DNA of 41,356 nt, taken from NCBI GenBank assembly GCA_910583755.1, contig CAJTZO010000023.1, forward strand, positions 1 to 41,356, in the 5' to 3' direction. Under the pieces are notes generated by a model. It worked only from the letters and a program-made list of their open reading frames with translations. It was not told the DNA's origin and did no database searches. Both the position numbers and the translations under genes were made by a program. Shown one piece after another: positions 8,405 through 16,805 of the stretch; the stretch's first letter is position 1; every line of letters starts with the position of its first letter. Source of the DNA: an uncultured Clostridia bacterium (GTDB lineage: Bacteria > Bacillota > Clostridia > Lachnospirales > Anaerotignaceae).

Positions 8405-8461
8405 CAATTAGGAAAGAATAAAAGGACTACGAATAAAAATTCTAAAAGACTATGAAAACCA

Positions 8462-8478
8462 GTAGGGCGGTTTTGATA
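8462..8478 (+). repeat. 17-bp direct repeat, copy 2
   Basis: Identical to GTAGGGCGGTTTTGATA at 5846-5862. Here it lies 23 bases before the ATG of the excisionase-like gene, in the 96-base gap after the antirepressor. A weak -35 (ATGAAA, 8452) and -10-like GATAAT (8475) surround it. Confidence 0.6.
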
Positions 8479-8500
8479 ATAGGAAGAAAGGGGATTTTTT

Positions 8501-8920
8501 ATGCGGCATATCAGCATTGATTTTATATCCCAAAATGATATTAGAATTTGTATTGATGGTGAAAAAATAGCGGATGTTGCAGGTTTTTCACTAGAAATCA
8601 AAGAGGGGGAAAGCCCCAGCTATTCCATACAGAAAAATGTATTTTCAAAAACAAAAGAGCAAGGGCTTCTAAAACAGTCCAACAAAAATAAAATTTCTTT
8701 ATGGCGAACAGTTCGACAGGCAGCAAAAACGCTCCAGGAGGAAGACCCCGAAACTGCAATTACAGATTCTGTCATTCGCAGGTTGATGGCAGAAGGTGCA
8801 ATCAAAAGTAAGCCAAAAGCAGAAGGTAGTAAGGTAAAATTAGTGGATTTAAACGAAATTAAACGCTATTTTGATGATGACAGTGACAATATCAAACAAA
8901 GGATAAAACCTATTTTTTAG
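8501..8920 (+). CDS. Excisionase-like small DNA-binding protein
   Basis: A 139-residue protein. The first half is beta-rich and not recognised. The second half reads as a short winged-helix: TDSVIRRLMAEGAIKS, a basic turn, then KVKLVDLNEIKRYF, the pattern of excisionase/MerR-like HTH proteins where a recognition helix is followed by a wing and a DLNEI helix. A role as Xis or as an early transcription regulator would fit its place soon after the antirepressor and the upstream 17-bp repeat shared with the int upstream region. AGAAAGGGG precedes the ATG. The assignment is from pattern only. Confidence 0.55.
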   Translation: MRHISIDFISQNDIRICIDGEKIADVAGFSLEIKEGESPSYSIQKNVFSKTKEQGLLKQSNKNKISLWRTVRQAAKTLQEEDPETAITDSVIRRLMAEGAIKSKPKAEGSKVKLVDLNEIKRYFDDDSDNIKQRIKPIF

Positions 8921-8942
8921 GGGAATAAAGGGGGAAATAAAA

Positions 8943-9131
8943 TTGCAGCTACTATTACATTATTTTACCTTCCTTACAGCCTTTGTTGTTATTCTGGTCT
9001 TTGTGTATCTGCTACTTGTATTGTTACTATATGCAGGGGCGTTGTTAATCGGATTTCATTACTTTTTAGCAAAGTGTACAGCAAGAGGGATAGCATATTG
9101 CAAGCAAAAAATCAGAAAGAAGGGGTTTTAA
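8943..9131 (+). CDS. Small hydrophobic membrane protein
   Basis: A 62-residue protein beginning at TTG 8943, chosen for AAAGGGGG just upstream. Residues 8-45 are almost entirely hydrophobic and could form one long or two short membrane segments; the C-terminus is strongly basic (KQKIRKKGF), predicting a cytoplasmic tail. Its stop overlaps the next ATG by one base, so the two are probably coupled. It lies in the early region, not the lysis region, so calling it a holin would be unsafe. Superinfection exclusion is one possibility without direct support. Confidence 0.6.
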   Translation: MQLLLHYFTFLTAFVVILVFVYLLLVLLLYAGALLIGFHYFLAKCTARGIAYCKQKIRKKGF

Positions 9132-9355
9132 TGGAAGTAAGCTTCTACAGTTTAGAAGATGGCTATGACAAGTTGATGTATATGGTAAGAAAGCGCAAGC
9201 AATTAGAAGGAACTTTCTTTTATGAGGGTTGGGTACAGGATTGTCGTAAGTTTGCGGACAAGCTGACAGCAGCAGGGGCAGACCCAAAAGATATTACAGC
9301 TATCTTAGGATTAGAAACGGATAAGGGTTGTTATTATGGAATCCTTGTCAGATAG
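9131..9355 (+). CDS. Small conserved-looking early phage protein
   Basis: A 74-residue soluble protein of unknown function. It overlaps the stop of the membrane protein gene by one base (TAATG). It is mixed charged and aromatic, with no motif I can name; the middle (ADKLTAAGADPKDITAILGL) looks like two short helices. A longer in-frame start at 9074 exists, but it would overlap the upstream gene by 58 bases, so the ATG at 9131 is preferred. Confidence 0.6.
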   Translation: MEVSFYSLEDGYDKLMYMVRKRKQLEGTFFYEGWVQDCRKFADKLTAAGADPKDITAILGLETDKGCYYGILVR

Positions 9356-9373
9356 GGAATTTATTTTATCAGA

Positions 9374-9529
9374 ATGAGAAAAAATATAACAAAAAAGCAG
9401 GAAAATAAGATGAAATGTTTTATTACATTTATAGTGATTACAGTTGTAATGAGCATGATAGCTGATATTGCATTCCGTTATGAGATGAAAAAGTACAAGA
9501 AAAAGTTAGAAAGAAGGAATAGCAAATGA
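9374..9529 (+). CDS. Very small single-span membrane protein
   Basis: A 51-residue frame (or 39 residues from the internal ATG at 9410, which has AGGAAAAT before it). The middle (CFITFIVITVVMSMIADIAF) is one hydrophobic span, followed by a highly basic tail (KKYKKKLERRNSK), so the C-terminus is probably inside the cell. The stop overlaps the ATG of the next small gene (AAATGA). Function unknown. Confidence 0.5.
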   Translation: MRKNITKKQENKMKCFITFIVITVVMSMIADIAFRYEMKKYKKKLERRNSK

Positions 9530-9695
9530 CACTATGCAACGAAGATTGTTTTCATTGTATCTATGATGATTGCACTGCTGATAGTGCAAGAGAAAAACAA
9601 AGAATCTACAAAAAAAATACTACCAAGAGCATAAGGAAGAAATAAAGGCAAAACGTCGTGAAAGATACAGAAGAAAAAAAGAAGAAACAATATAA
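9526..9695 (+). CDS. Small Cys-rich early protein, apparently frameshifted at an A8 run
   Basis: The zero frame (9526-9645) starts at an ATG overlapping the previous stop and has a CNEDCFHCIYDDC cluster, probably metal binding, ending after about 39 residues. The -1 frame continues from the eight As at 9610-9617 for 26 codons, YYQEHKEEIKAKRRERYRR and so on, to TAA at 9693-9695. That basic helix is what such small clostridial phage Cys-cluster proteins usually carry after the cluster. The heptamer A AAA AAT at 9612-9618 is in the right phase for -1 slippage. It may be a decayed gene, a homopolymer sequencing error, or slippage-expressed. Confidence 0.5.
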
Positions 9696-9714
9696 AAAGA
9701 AAGGGTGAAAAATT

Positions 9715-10098
9715 ATGGAAATCATTATCAAGTTCACGCAAGAGGACATTGCAAAAGACAAAGACAACGTAATCCAAAAATTGGTACTCCTTTGCAATGC
9801 AACGGCAGAAGAAATGCCAAAAGCGAAAAAAGAATCCGCTAAAAAGTTCAAAGAAAAAACAACATCAGAGGATACTACAGAAACAGAACCTACTACGCAG
9901 GATACAGCGGAATCAGAAAAAACAACACAATACAATATAACCGATTTACAAAAGCTTGCAAGCGAAAAAAGCAAAAAGATTGAAAATGGAGCAAGAAAAA
10001 TCAAGTCACTATTGTTAAAGTACAATGCAGAAAAGTTTTCAGGGTTACAAGAAAAAGACTATATCAGTTTCAAAAAAGATTTAGAGGAGTTGGTGTAA
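9715..10098 (+). CDS. Hypothetical early phage protein with Thr/Glu-rich linker
   Basis: A 127-residue protein of unknown function. A short N-terminal helical part (1-40) is joined by a Thr/Glu/Lys-rich disordered linker (about 45-85) to a C-terminal helical domain ending KYNAEKFSGLQEKDYISFKKDLEELV. The C-terminal pattern recurs in small proteins beside DUF2800 genes in clostridial phages, as far as I recall. It is followed after one base by the DUF2800 gene, so it belongs to the replication operon. AAAGGGTGA precedes the ATG. Confidence 0.6.
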   Translation: MEIIIKFTQEDIAKDKDNVIQKLVLLCNATAEEMPKAKKESAKKFKEKTTSEDTTETEPTTQDTAESEKTTQYNITDLQKLASEKSKKIENGARKIKSLLLKYNAEKFSGLQEKDYISFKKDLEELV

Positions 10099-10099
10099 T

Positions 10100-11269
10100 A
10101 TGGGGAATCATGCTATATTATCGGCTTCTAGTTCCAAAAAATGGCTAAACTGCCCGGGTTCTGTTACTCTTGAAAAAGAGTTCCCCAATGAAGAAAGCGA
10201 ATTTGCAAAAGAAGGAACAATGGCACATGCTTTGGGGGAGCTAAAAATCAAATTAGCTTTAAAAGAAATGACTAGAGTACAATATCACAAACAAAAAGCA
10301 GTCCTACAAACAGATATTGAAATGGAAAAATATATGGATGAATACAAAGATTTTGTCCTAGAACGCTATCACCAAGCCTTGGCAGTATCAAAAAGCGCGA
10401 CTATCTTTTTAGAACAAAAAGTAGATTACTCCGATTATGCACCGGAAGGATTTGGTACTTCAGATGTGATTATTGTGACAAACGGAAAAATGGAAATTAT
10501 AGACCTAAAATATGGGAAAGGGGTGACAGTAAGTGCGCAAAAAAATACACAAATGATGTTATACGCTTTAGGTGCTTTAAAAGAATATGATTTTATCTAT
10601 GATATAAAAGATGTTATTATGACAATTTATCAACCTAGAAAGGACAATATAGAATCTTTTGAAATGACAGCCGAGGCTTTATATCAATGGGGGGCAGAAA
10701 TAGGCCCCCTTGCGGAAAAAGCTTATCAGGGAACAAAGGAATGTATAGCGGGTTCTCATTGTACGGAAGGTTTTTGCAGAGCAAAAGCCGTATGCAGAAC
10801 ATTTGCGGAAAGCATGGAAGAAATAGAATCTTATGCGAATCAGGCACCGGAAAAGTTAAACAATAACGAAATAGCAGAAGTATTAGACAAAGTAGACCAG
10901 CTTATAAAATGGGCAAAAAGTGTCAAAGAATACGCCTTACAAAAGGCGTTACAGGGGGAAACCTTTATCGGTTTTAAAGTGGTAGAAGGACGAAAAAGGC
11001 GTAGATGGAACAAAAGTGACGAGGAAATGATAAAGATACTTCAAGATATGGGATTGAGCAAAGAATATATTTATAAAAAAACATTACGTTCCGTGGCAGA
11101 CATGGAAAAAGAAGTTTTTTTTGAAAATGGATGTTTTATTGATATTTTAGGGGAACACATAGATATTTGTGCAGGTGCACCTACTTTAGTACCTATAGAA
11201 GATAAAAGGAAAGAGTGGAATCCTGTACAAAGTGCAGCAGAGGATTTCAGCGAAATTGAGACTTTTTGA
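10100..11269 (+). CDS. DUF2800 family PD-(D/E)XK (Cas4/RecB-like) nuclease
   Basis: A 389-residue phage nuclease. Landmarks are NCPGS (Cys18), EGTMAHALGE (Glu38, His43), FGTSDVII (Asp122), IIDLKYGKG (Asp135, Lys137) and QMMLYALGA, the order of a RecB-family PD-(D/E)XK core. A later cysteine cluster, CxxGSHCTEGFCRAKAVC at about 215-235, together with Cys18 could hold an Fe-S cluster as in Cas4/AddB-type proteins. The C-terminal 120 residues are an added helical domain. It begins the replication block before DUF2815 and DNA polymerase, so it probably processes DNA ends during replication or recombination. AGAGGAGTTGGTG precedes the ATG. Confidence 0.85.
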   Translation: MGNHAILSASSSKKWLNCPGSVTLEKEFPNEESEFAKEGTMAHALGELKIKLALKEMTRVQYHKQKAVLQTDIEMEKYMDEYKDFVLERYHQALAVSKSATIFLEQKVDYSDYAPEGFGTSDVIIVTNGKMEIIDLKYGKGVTVSAQKNTQMMLYALGALKEYDFIYDIKDVIMTIYQPRKDNIESFEMTAEALYQWGAEIGPLAEKAYQGTKECIAGSHCTEGFCRAKAVCRTFAESMEEIESYANQAPEKLNNNEIAEVLDKVDQLIKWAKSVKEYALQKALQGETFIGFKVVEGRKRRRWNKSDEEMIKILQDMGLSKEYIYKKTLRSVADMEKEVFFENGCFIDILGEHIDICAGAPTLVPIEDKRKEWNPVQSAAEDFSEIETF

Positions 11270-11324
11270 TACTTTTTAAACAATAGAATAAAAAAAACAA
11301 TAGTAAAATAAGGAGGTTTTTAAA

Positions 11325-11900
11325 ATGAAAAAATTGGAAGGAAAAGCGGTTATTGGTGAAGTTAGATTCAGCTATGTCCGTGTATGGGAAAAACATAGTA
11401 TTAGTGGAAAGGGAGAGGACGAAAAATACAGTTGCTGTTGTATGTTCCCCAAAAAGGACAAAAAAATAGTGGAACAAATGAAGCAAGCCATCCAGGAAGC
11501 AATCGAAAGAGGAACCCGGCAATATGGTGAAAAATGGGCGAAACAAGCAAAAGAAAACATGGAAAATATCATAAAAGATGGGGACGAAAAATTCCCAGAT
11601 AGTCCAGAATTTTCAGATATGTATTTTATCAATGCCTATGCCAAAACAACGCCAGGTGTGGTAAATAGAAAACGTCAACCTATTTTGGACAAAGATGAAT
11701 TTTATTCTGGCTGCTATGGTTATGCTTCTATTACAATCTACCCATTTAATAACCCCACAAATAAGGGAATTGCTGTTGGATTGAATCACGTTATGAAAAC
11801 AAAAGATGGTGAATTTTTAGGCGGTAGAAGCAGTGCAGAAGACGATTTTGCAGAGATTGACCTTGAGGAAGAGGATGATAGCCTCAGTGATTTATGGTGA
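11325..11900 (+). CDS. DUF2815 protein, probable single-stranded DNA-binding role
   Basis: A 191-residue protein of the DUF2815 family, which almost always lies between DUF2800 and the phage DNA polymerase. It is beta-rich with the acidic tail (DDFAEIDLEEEDDSLSDLW) typical of SSB-like proteins, where such a tail recruits replication partners; by that analogy it may be the phage SSB. AAGGAGG precedes the ATG, and its stop overlaps the polymerase start by seven bases, indicating coupling. Confidence 0.8.
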   Translation: MKKLEGKAVIGEVRFSYVRVWEKHSISGKGEDEKYSCCCMFPKKDKKIVEQMKQAIQEAIERGTRQYGEKWAKQAKENMENIIKDGDEKFPDSPEFSDMYFINAYAKTTPGVVNRKRQPILDKDEFYSGCYGYASITIYPFNNPTNKGIAVGLNHVMKTKDGEFLGGRSSAEDDFAEIDLEEEDDSLSDLW

Positions 11901-13825
11901 AAGAATTGTCGATTGATATTGAAACCTATAGCAGCATAGATTTAATTTCTAGCGGGGTGTATGCGTACAGCAGCGCCCCAGATTTTACCATAGTATTGTT
12001 TGCCTATGCCTTTGATGAGGAAGAAGTACAAATAATTGACCTTGCACAAGGGGAACAGTTACCAGAATCTGTAAAGCAAGCCCTAACAAATGAGGAAGTC
12101 AAAAAAACAGCCTACAATGCTAATTTTGAGCGCACCTGTCTTTCAAAATATTTTTCTATGGAGTTACCCGTGGAACAATGGCAATGTTCTGCCGTATGGG
12201 CGGCAGAATTAGGATTACCCCAAACATTGGCAAGTGTAGCAGAAGTATTAGGATTGTCAGAGCAAAAAGACAAACGGGGCAAAGCCTTAATAAATTATTT
12301 TTGCAAGCCTTGGAAACCGAATGGAACAAGAAATTTGCCCGAACAGGACAGAGAAAAATGGGAAATTTTCAAAAGCTACTGCAAGCAAGATGTAGAAGTA
12401 GAAAGGGCAATCAAGCAAAAATTAAAAGTTTTTCCCTTGGCAGAAAGCGAGCAAAAATTATGGGAATTAGACCAAATTATCAACGATAGAGGGGTCTTAT
12501 TGGACAAAAATTTTGTCGAAAATGCCATTACGTTTAACGAAATTTATCAAAATAAATGTATCAAACGCACAAAAGAATTAACAGAATTAGAAAATGTCAA
12601 TTCTATTATGCAGCTCAAGCAATGGCTTTTTCAAAAAACAGGCTTTTTTTACAATAGCTTAGATAAAAATGCCATCAAAAGCATTTTAAAGCAAAATCCA
12701 AAAAAGGAAGTAAAAGAAGTATTGCTGTTAAGAAGCAATTTGGCGAAAACATCCACAAAAAAATATGAAACTGCTTTACATTGTATTTGCAATGACGGCA
12801 GAATCCGTGGATTACTGCAATTTTATGGCGCAAATAGAAGTGGACGCTGGGCAGGGCGTTTGGTGCAGGTGCAAAATTTACCACAAAATCATTTAGAGGA
12901 TTTAGGAGTTGCAAGAGATGTCGTTGCAAGAGGAGATTACGAATTATTTGAACTGTTATATGAAAAACCGCCACAAGTGTTATCAGAGTTAATCCGTACC
13001 ATGTTAATTGCTAGTCCAGGAAATCGCTTTATTGTATCGGATTTTTCCGCCATAGAGGCTAGGGTGTTATCTTATCTTGCTGACGAACATTGGCGCCTTG
13101 AGGTTTTTAAAACACATGGAAAAATCTATGAAGCCTCAGCGGCACAAATGTTTCATGTACCCATAGAATCCATTACCAAAGGAAGCCCTTTGCGGCAAAA
13201 AGGAAAAATAGCAGAATTGGCACTGGGATATGGTGGGAGTGTTGGTGCCCTTACTTCCATGGGAGCGTTGGAAATGGGGTTAACAGAGCAAGAATTGCCA
13301 CAACTTGTACAGGCGTGGAGAACCGCAAACAGTAGGATTGTAAACTATTGGAAAACAATAGAACAAGCAGCTATTCAAGCCATCAAAGACAAGCCTACTA
13401 TGGTAACACATGGCATTTCTTTTATCAAGCAAAGAGGGATTTTATTTGTCACCCTTCCTTCTGGTCGGCGGCTTGCCTATGCCAAGCCAAGAATAGAACA
13501 AAATCGTTTTGGCAGGGAATGTGTGACGTATATGGGGCTAGATGTGTCGAAAAAGTGGACAAGAATAGAAACATTCGGCGGGAAATTAGTAGAAAATCTG
13601 GTACAAGCGGTCGCAAGAGATTGTCTTGCAGAAGCAATAATAAAACTAGAAAAAATGGGTTATCCTTTCGTTTTTCATGTGCATGATGAAGTCATTCTGG
13701 ATGTTCCAAAAGGGCAGGGAAGCCTACAGGAAGTCACCCAAAGGATGGGGGATGAAATACCATGGGCAAAAGGATTGCCGTTAAAAGCAGAAGGATATGA
13801 AACAGAATTTTATAAAAAAGACTAG
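11894..13825 (+). CDS. Phage DNA polymerase, family A, with 3'-5' exonuclease
   Basis: A 643-residue replicative polymerase of the phage family A type. The N-terminal proofreading exonuclease shows SIDIETYS (Asp8, Glu10), YNANFE and YCKQDVEVE. Polymerase motif A is SDFSAIEAR (Asp383), motif B lies in KIAELALGYGGSVGAL, and motif C is HVHDEV (His597, Asp598, Glu599). The 5'-3' exonuclease domain of bacterial Pol I is absent, as is normal for phage enzymes. All expected catalytic residues are visible. It overlaps the preceding gene by seven bases and is followed 15 bases later by the primase/helicase, so it should copy the phage genome with that protein. Confidence 0.95.
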   Translation: MVKELSIDIETYSSIDLISSGVYAYSSAPDFTIVLFAYAFDEEEVQIIDLAQGEQLPESVKQALTNEEVKKTAYNANFERTCLSKYFSMELPVEQWQCSAVWAAELGLPQTLASVAEVLGLSEQKDKRGKALINYFCKPWKPNGTRNLPEQDREKWEIFKSYCKQDVEVERAIKQKLKVFPLAESEQKLWELDQIINDRGVLLDKNFVENAITFNEIYQNKCIKRTKELTELENVNSIMQLKQWLFQKTGFFYNSLDKNAIKSILKQNPKKEVKEVLLLRSNLAKTSTKKYETALHCICNDGRIRGLLQFYGANRSGRWAGRLVQVQNLPQNHLEDLGVARDVVARGDYELFELLYEKPPQVLSELIRTMLIASPGNRFIVSDFSAIEARVLSYLADEHWRLEVFKTHGKIYEASAAQMFHVPIESITKGSPLRQKGKIAELALGYGGSVGALTSMGALEMGLTEQELPQLVQAWRTANSRIVNYWKTIEQAAIQAIKDKPTMVTHGISFIKQRGILFVTLPSGRRLAYAKPRIEQNRFGRECVTYMGLDVSKKWTRIETFGGKLVENLVQAVARDCLAEAIIKLEKMGYPFVFHVHDEVILDVPKGQGSLQEVTQRMGDEIPWAKGLPLKAEGYETEFYKKD

Positions 13826-13840
13826 AAAGGGGGTATAAAA

Positions 13841-16246
13841 ATGGAAAAATATACGATAGCAGTCGCAAATAAGCGAACAGAAAAAATCTGGAAAAATGTT
13901 ACAATTACTTGGGAAGAACTCGTAAAAAGGCTAAAAAATACAACGCGTACCGGGGAAACGCAAGCGGAATTTAGCAATTTTCCAAAAACAAAGCAAGATG
14001 AAATCAAAGATGTTGGTGGTTTTGTTGGGGGGTGTTGTAGAGGGGGGCAAAGAAAAGCGGATACGATAGAATACAGGAGTATTTTAACATTGGATGCGGA
14101 TTTTGCAGAAAAAGATTTTTGTGACCAATTAGAGCTCTTTTTTAATAGTACCTATCTCGTTTATTCTACCCATAAGCATACCAAGGAAAACCCAAGGTTA
14201 CGCCTTGTGATTCCCTTATCTCGAAACTGTTCCCCGGAAGAATATGAGGCACTGGCACGACAAGTAGCCTATGACATTGGGATTGATATGTTTGATGATA
14301 CCACGTATCAGGCACACCGTTTAATGTACTGGCCCAGTACCTCACAGGATGGAGAATACGTTTTTAGAGAACAAAAAAAGGAACCCCTAGAGGTAGACAA
14401 AGTTCTTGCAAAATATGAAGATTGGAAAGATGTGACACAATGGCGGCAGTCCTCACGAACCGTAAAAAAAAGAAGCAGCAATATTAAAAAACAGGAAAAT
14501 CCGACAGAAAAAAAGGGAATTGTAGGCGTATTTTGTAGAGCCTACAGTATAGAAAGTGCAATCGATACCTTTTTGTCAGACATATACGAGGAGTGTGCCG
14601 TACCCAATCGCTATACCTATAAATTAGGCAGTACCAGCGCAGGAGCGGTCGTCTATGGAGATGGTCTGTTTTTGTATTCCAACCATGCAACAGACCCTAT
14701 TAGTGGCTTACTGTGTAATGCCTTTGATTTAGTACGCATCCATAAATTTGTACATCTGGATGAAGAAGCAAAAGAAGATACCCCTACTGCAAAATTACCT
14801 TCTTACAAAGCAATGATGGAGTTTGCAGCAAAAGAAGATACGGTAAAACTTTTACTACATAAAGAAAGATTCCAGAGTGCAGCAGAGGATTTTGAGGGCG
14901 TTATTCCAGAAGAAAAAGAAGATAAATGGGTCTTGCAACTAGCTGTAGACAACAAAGGGCGTGTCATTTCTACGATAGATAATATTAAAAAAATACTGGA
15001 ACATGATACAAATTTAAAAGATAAAATCAAATACAATGAATTTACTGCAAAAGTAGAAACTGAGGGTAGCTTTGTATGGTGCAAAGACAAGCAAAAAAGA
15101 GATTGGACAGACAATGACGACGCCGGTTTACGGCATTATCTGGAAAAAACTTATGAAATAAAAGGAAAAAGTAATATTGAAGATGCATGGTCTTTGGTCG
15201 CAAATGAAAATAGTTATCACCCTGTACGGGAGTATCTTAACAGCCTTGTATGGGATGGCAAGCCTAGACTAGAAACCCTTTTTATAGACTATATGGGAGC
15301 CGAAAATAATGATTATATTCGAACCATAACCAAAAAGCATTTTGTAGCAGGGGTGGCAAGAATTTTTGTGCCGGGAATTAAATATGATACCATGTTGGTT
15401 TTAGTAGGCTTACAGGGCTGCGGAAAAAGCCAAATAATTAAAAAGATAGGAAGAAATTGGTTTAGCGACACCCTTTTTACCATGCAAGGAAAAGATGCTT
15501 ACGAACAATTACAGGGCTTTTGGATTATCGAAATTGCAGAACTTGCTGCTATGAAAAAAATGGAAGTGGAAGCTATCAAGCATTTTATGTCTAAAAGTGA
15601 AGATGCCTATCGGGCAGCTTACGGACGGCATGTGGAAAATCGAAAAAGACAATGTATTTTTTTTGGAACCACTAACAAATTTGAATTTCTAAAAGATATG
15701 ACAGGAAATAGGCGGTTTTTGCCGATTGATGTTGATGTTAAAAAAGCTGTAAAAGACATCTGGAAAGACCTTACGGAAGAAGAAGTAAGCCAAATATGGG
15801 CAGAAGCAGTAGCTTATTATAAAAAAGGAGAAACACTTTATATTGATGGGGATGTGAAAAAAATGGCAGAACAAATACAAAACAGACATTTAGAAGAAAG
15901 CCCTTTAACCGGTGATATTTTAAACTATTTGGATAAAAAGCTACCGGAACGCTGGAATGAGTATGATTTGAGCGCAAGACGAGCCTATTTTCATGGTGGG
16001 GACTTCGGAAAACAAGAGCAAGGAACTGTAGAAAGAACAAAAGTCTGTCCCATTGAAATATGGTGCGAATGGTTTCAAGGCGATAAAAAGGACTTTACAC
16101 ACACCAGAAGCAAAGAAATCAAGGATGTTATCCTAAAAACAGGAGAATGGGAAAGAGAAACAAAACTTTCAAGATTTGGAAATCTTTACGGTCCACAAAG
16201 AGGTTTTAGAAAAATTGAAGATGAGGAAAACATACCATTATTTTAA
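13841..16246 (+). CDS. VapE-type primase/helicase (virulence-associated E family)
   Basis: An 801-residue replication protein. The N-terminal half looks like a primase-polymerase of the archaeo-eukaryotic type: ILTLDADFAEKDF near residue 85, THKHTKENPRLRLVIPLS, and HRLMYWPST. The C-terminal half is the VirE/D5-like P-loop ATPase with Walker A LQGCGKSQ (Lys529, Ser530), then WIIEIAEL as the probable Walker B, and FFGTTNKFEFLKDMTGNRRFLPIDV as sensor region. Such proteins prime and unwind at the phage or satellite origin. The TGTTACA-repeat region starts 14 bases after its stop, so it may be the initiator of that origin. AAAGGGGG precedes the ATG. Confidence 0.9.
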   Translation: MEKYTIAVANKRTEKIWKNVTITWEELVKRLKNTTRTGETQAEFSNFPKTKQDEIKDVGGFVGGCCRGGQRKADTIEYRSILTLDADFAEKDFCDQLELFFNSTYLVYSTHKHTKENPRLRLVIPLSRNCSPEEYEALARQVAYDIGIDMFDDTTYQAHRLMYWPSTSQDGEYVFREQKKEPLEVDKVLAKYEDWKDVTQWRQSSRTVKKRSSNIKKQENPTEKKGIVGVFCRAYSIESAIDTFLSDIYEECAVPNRYTYKLGSTSAGAVVYGDGLFLYSNHATDPISGLLCNAFDLVRIHKFVHLDEEAKEDTPTAKLPSYKAMMEFAAKEDTVKLLLHKERFQSAAEDFEGVIPEEKEDKWVLQLAVDNKGRVISTIDNIKKILEHDTNLKDKIKYNEFTAKVETEGSFVWCKDKQKRDWTDNDDAGLRHYLEKTYEIKGKSNIEDAWSLVANENSYHPVREYLNSLVWDGKPRLETLFIDYMGAENNDYIRTITKKHFVAGVARIFVPGIKYDTMLVLVGLQGCGKSQIIKKIGRNWFSDTLFTMQGKDAYEQLQGFWIIEIAELAAMKKMEVEAIKHFMSKSEDAYRAAYGRHVENRKRQCIFFGTTNKFEFLKDMTGNRRFLPIDVDVKKAVKDIWKDLTEEEVSQIWAEAVAYYKKGETLYIDGDVKKMAEQIQNRHLEESPLTGDILNYLDKKLPERWNEYDLSARRAYFHGGDFGKQEQGTVERTKVCPIEIWCEWFQGDKKDFTHTRSKEIKDVILKTGEWERETKLSRFGNLYGPQRGFRKIEDEENIPLF

Positions 16247-16257
16247 AAATGCAAAAA

Positions 16258-16487
16258 TTCTGTTACATCTGTTACACCCTCAAACCCAGTATTTTCAAGG
16301 GTTTCAGCTTAAGTGTAACAGATGTAACAGAAAATCAATAGAGAGTTACGGATTATAGACTTCAAAAATAAATTTCTATAATCCAGTAAAGTGTATAAAA
16401 AAAGTGTTACAACTGTTACAAGATATTAAGGAATACTGTAATGACAAGGGTTTGAGGGTGTAACAGAATTTTGAAAGAGGTGTTACA
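16258..16487. repeat. TGTTACA iteron region, candidate phage replication origin
   Basis: This 241-base gap has no gene. TGTTACA occurs on the plus strand at 16261, 16270, 16405, 16414 and 16481, and inverted (TGTAACA) at 16314, 16323 and 16459: eight copies, mostly paired at 9-bp spacing. TTCTGTTACATCTGTTACA (16258-16276) is a perfect 19-bp inverted match to 16314-16332, and 16268-16287 is a perfect 20-bp inverted match to 16448-16467. AT-rich sequence lies between 16333 and 16404. Iterons beside an AT-rich stretch after the primase/helicase gene resemble known phage and satellite origins. The last copy abuts the next start codon. Confidence 0.7.
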
Positions 16488-16805
16488 GTGAGAGAAAAAG
16501 TCATTGAGCAATATTTTGTTGCAGAAGTTAAAAAATTAGGTGGTCTAGCCGTAAAGATAAACTCTACCAGCATGAGAGGCTTGCCGGACAGAATGGTATT
16601 ATTGCCGCATGGTATTTTATTTTTTGCAGAATGTAAAGCACCTGGTAAAGGTGCAAGAACTTTACAAAAGTTTGTCCATCAAAAGTTGCGGGTACTAGGT
16701 TTTCGGGTCTATGTCATTGATAGTAAGGAACAAGTAAAAGAGGTGTTAAAACATGAAGTTTCAGCCGCACGAATACCAAAAAATAGCCATCAAAAAGCTA
16801 CTTGA
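16488..16805 (+). CDS. VRR-NUC domain nuclease
   Basis: A 105-residue stand-alone VRR-NUC nuclease, the compact PD-(D/E)XK form found in phage replication modules. Visible residues are Glu7, GLPDR (Asp34) and AECKAPG (Glu48, Lys50). It may resolve branched DNA or process ends together with the SNF2 helicase that follows, with which it overlaps by 53 bases. The GTG start at 16488 follows AGAGGTG; that ribosome binding site overlaps the last TGTTACA repeat, so origin binding and translation signals share bases. Confidence 0.9.
   Translation: MREKVIEQYFVAEVKKLGGLAVKINSTSMRGLPDRMVLLPHGILFFAECKAPGKGARTLQKFVHQKLRVLGFRVYVIDSKEQVKEVLKHEVSAARIPKNSHQKAT

Noticed and set aside
8943..9131. Holin
   Set aside because: It is membrane-like and small but lies in the early region with no endolysin nearby; only a membrane protein call is supported.
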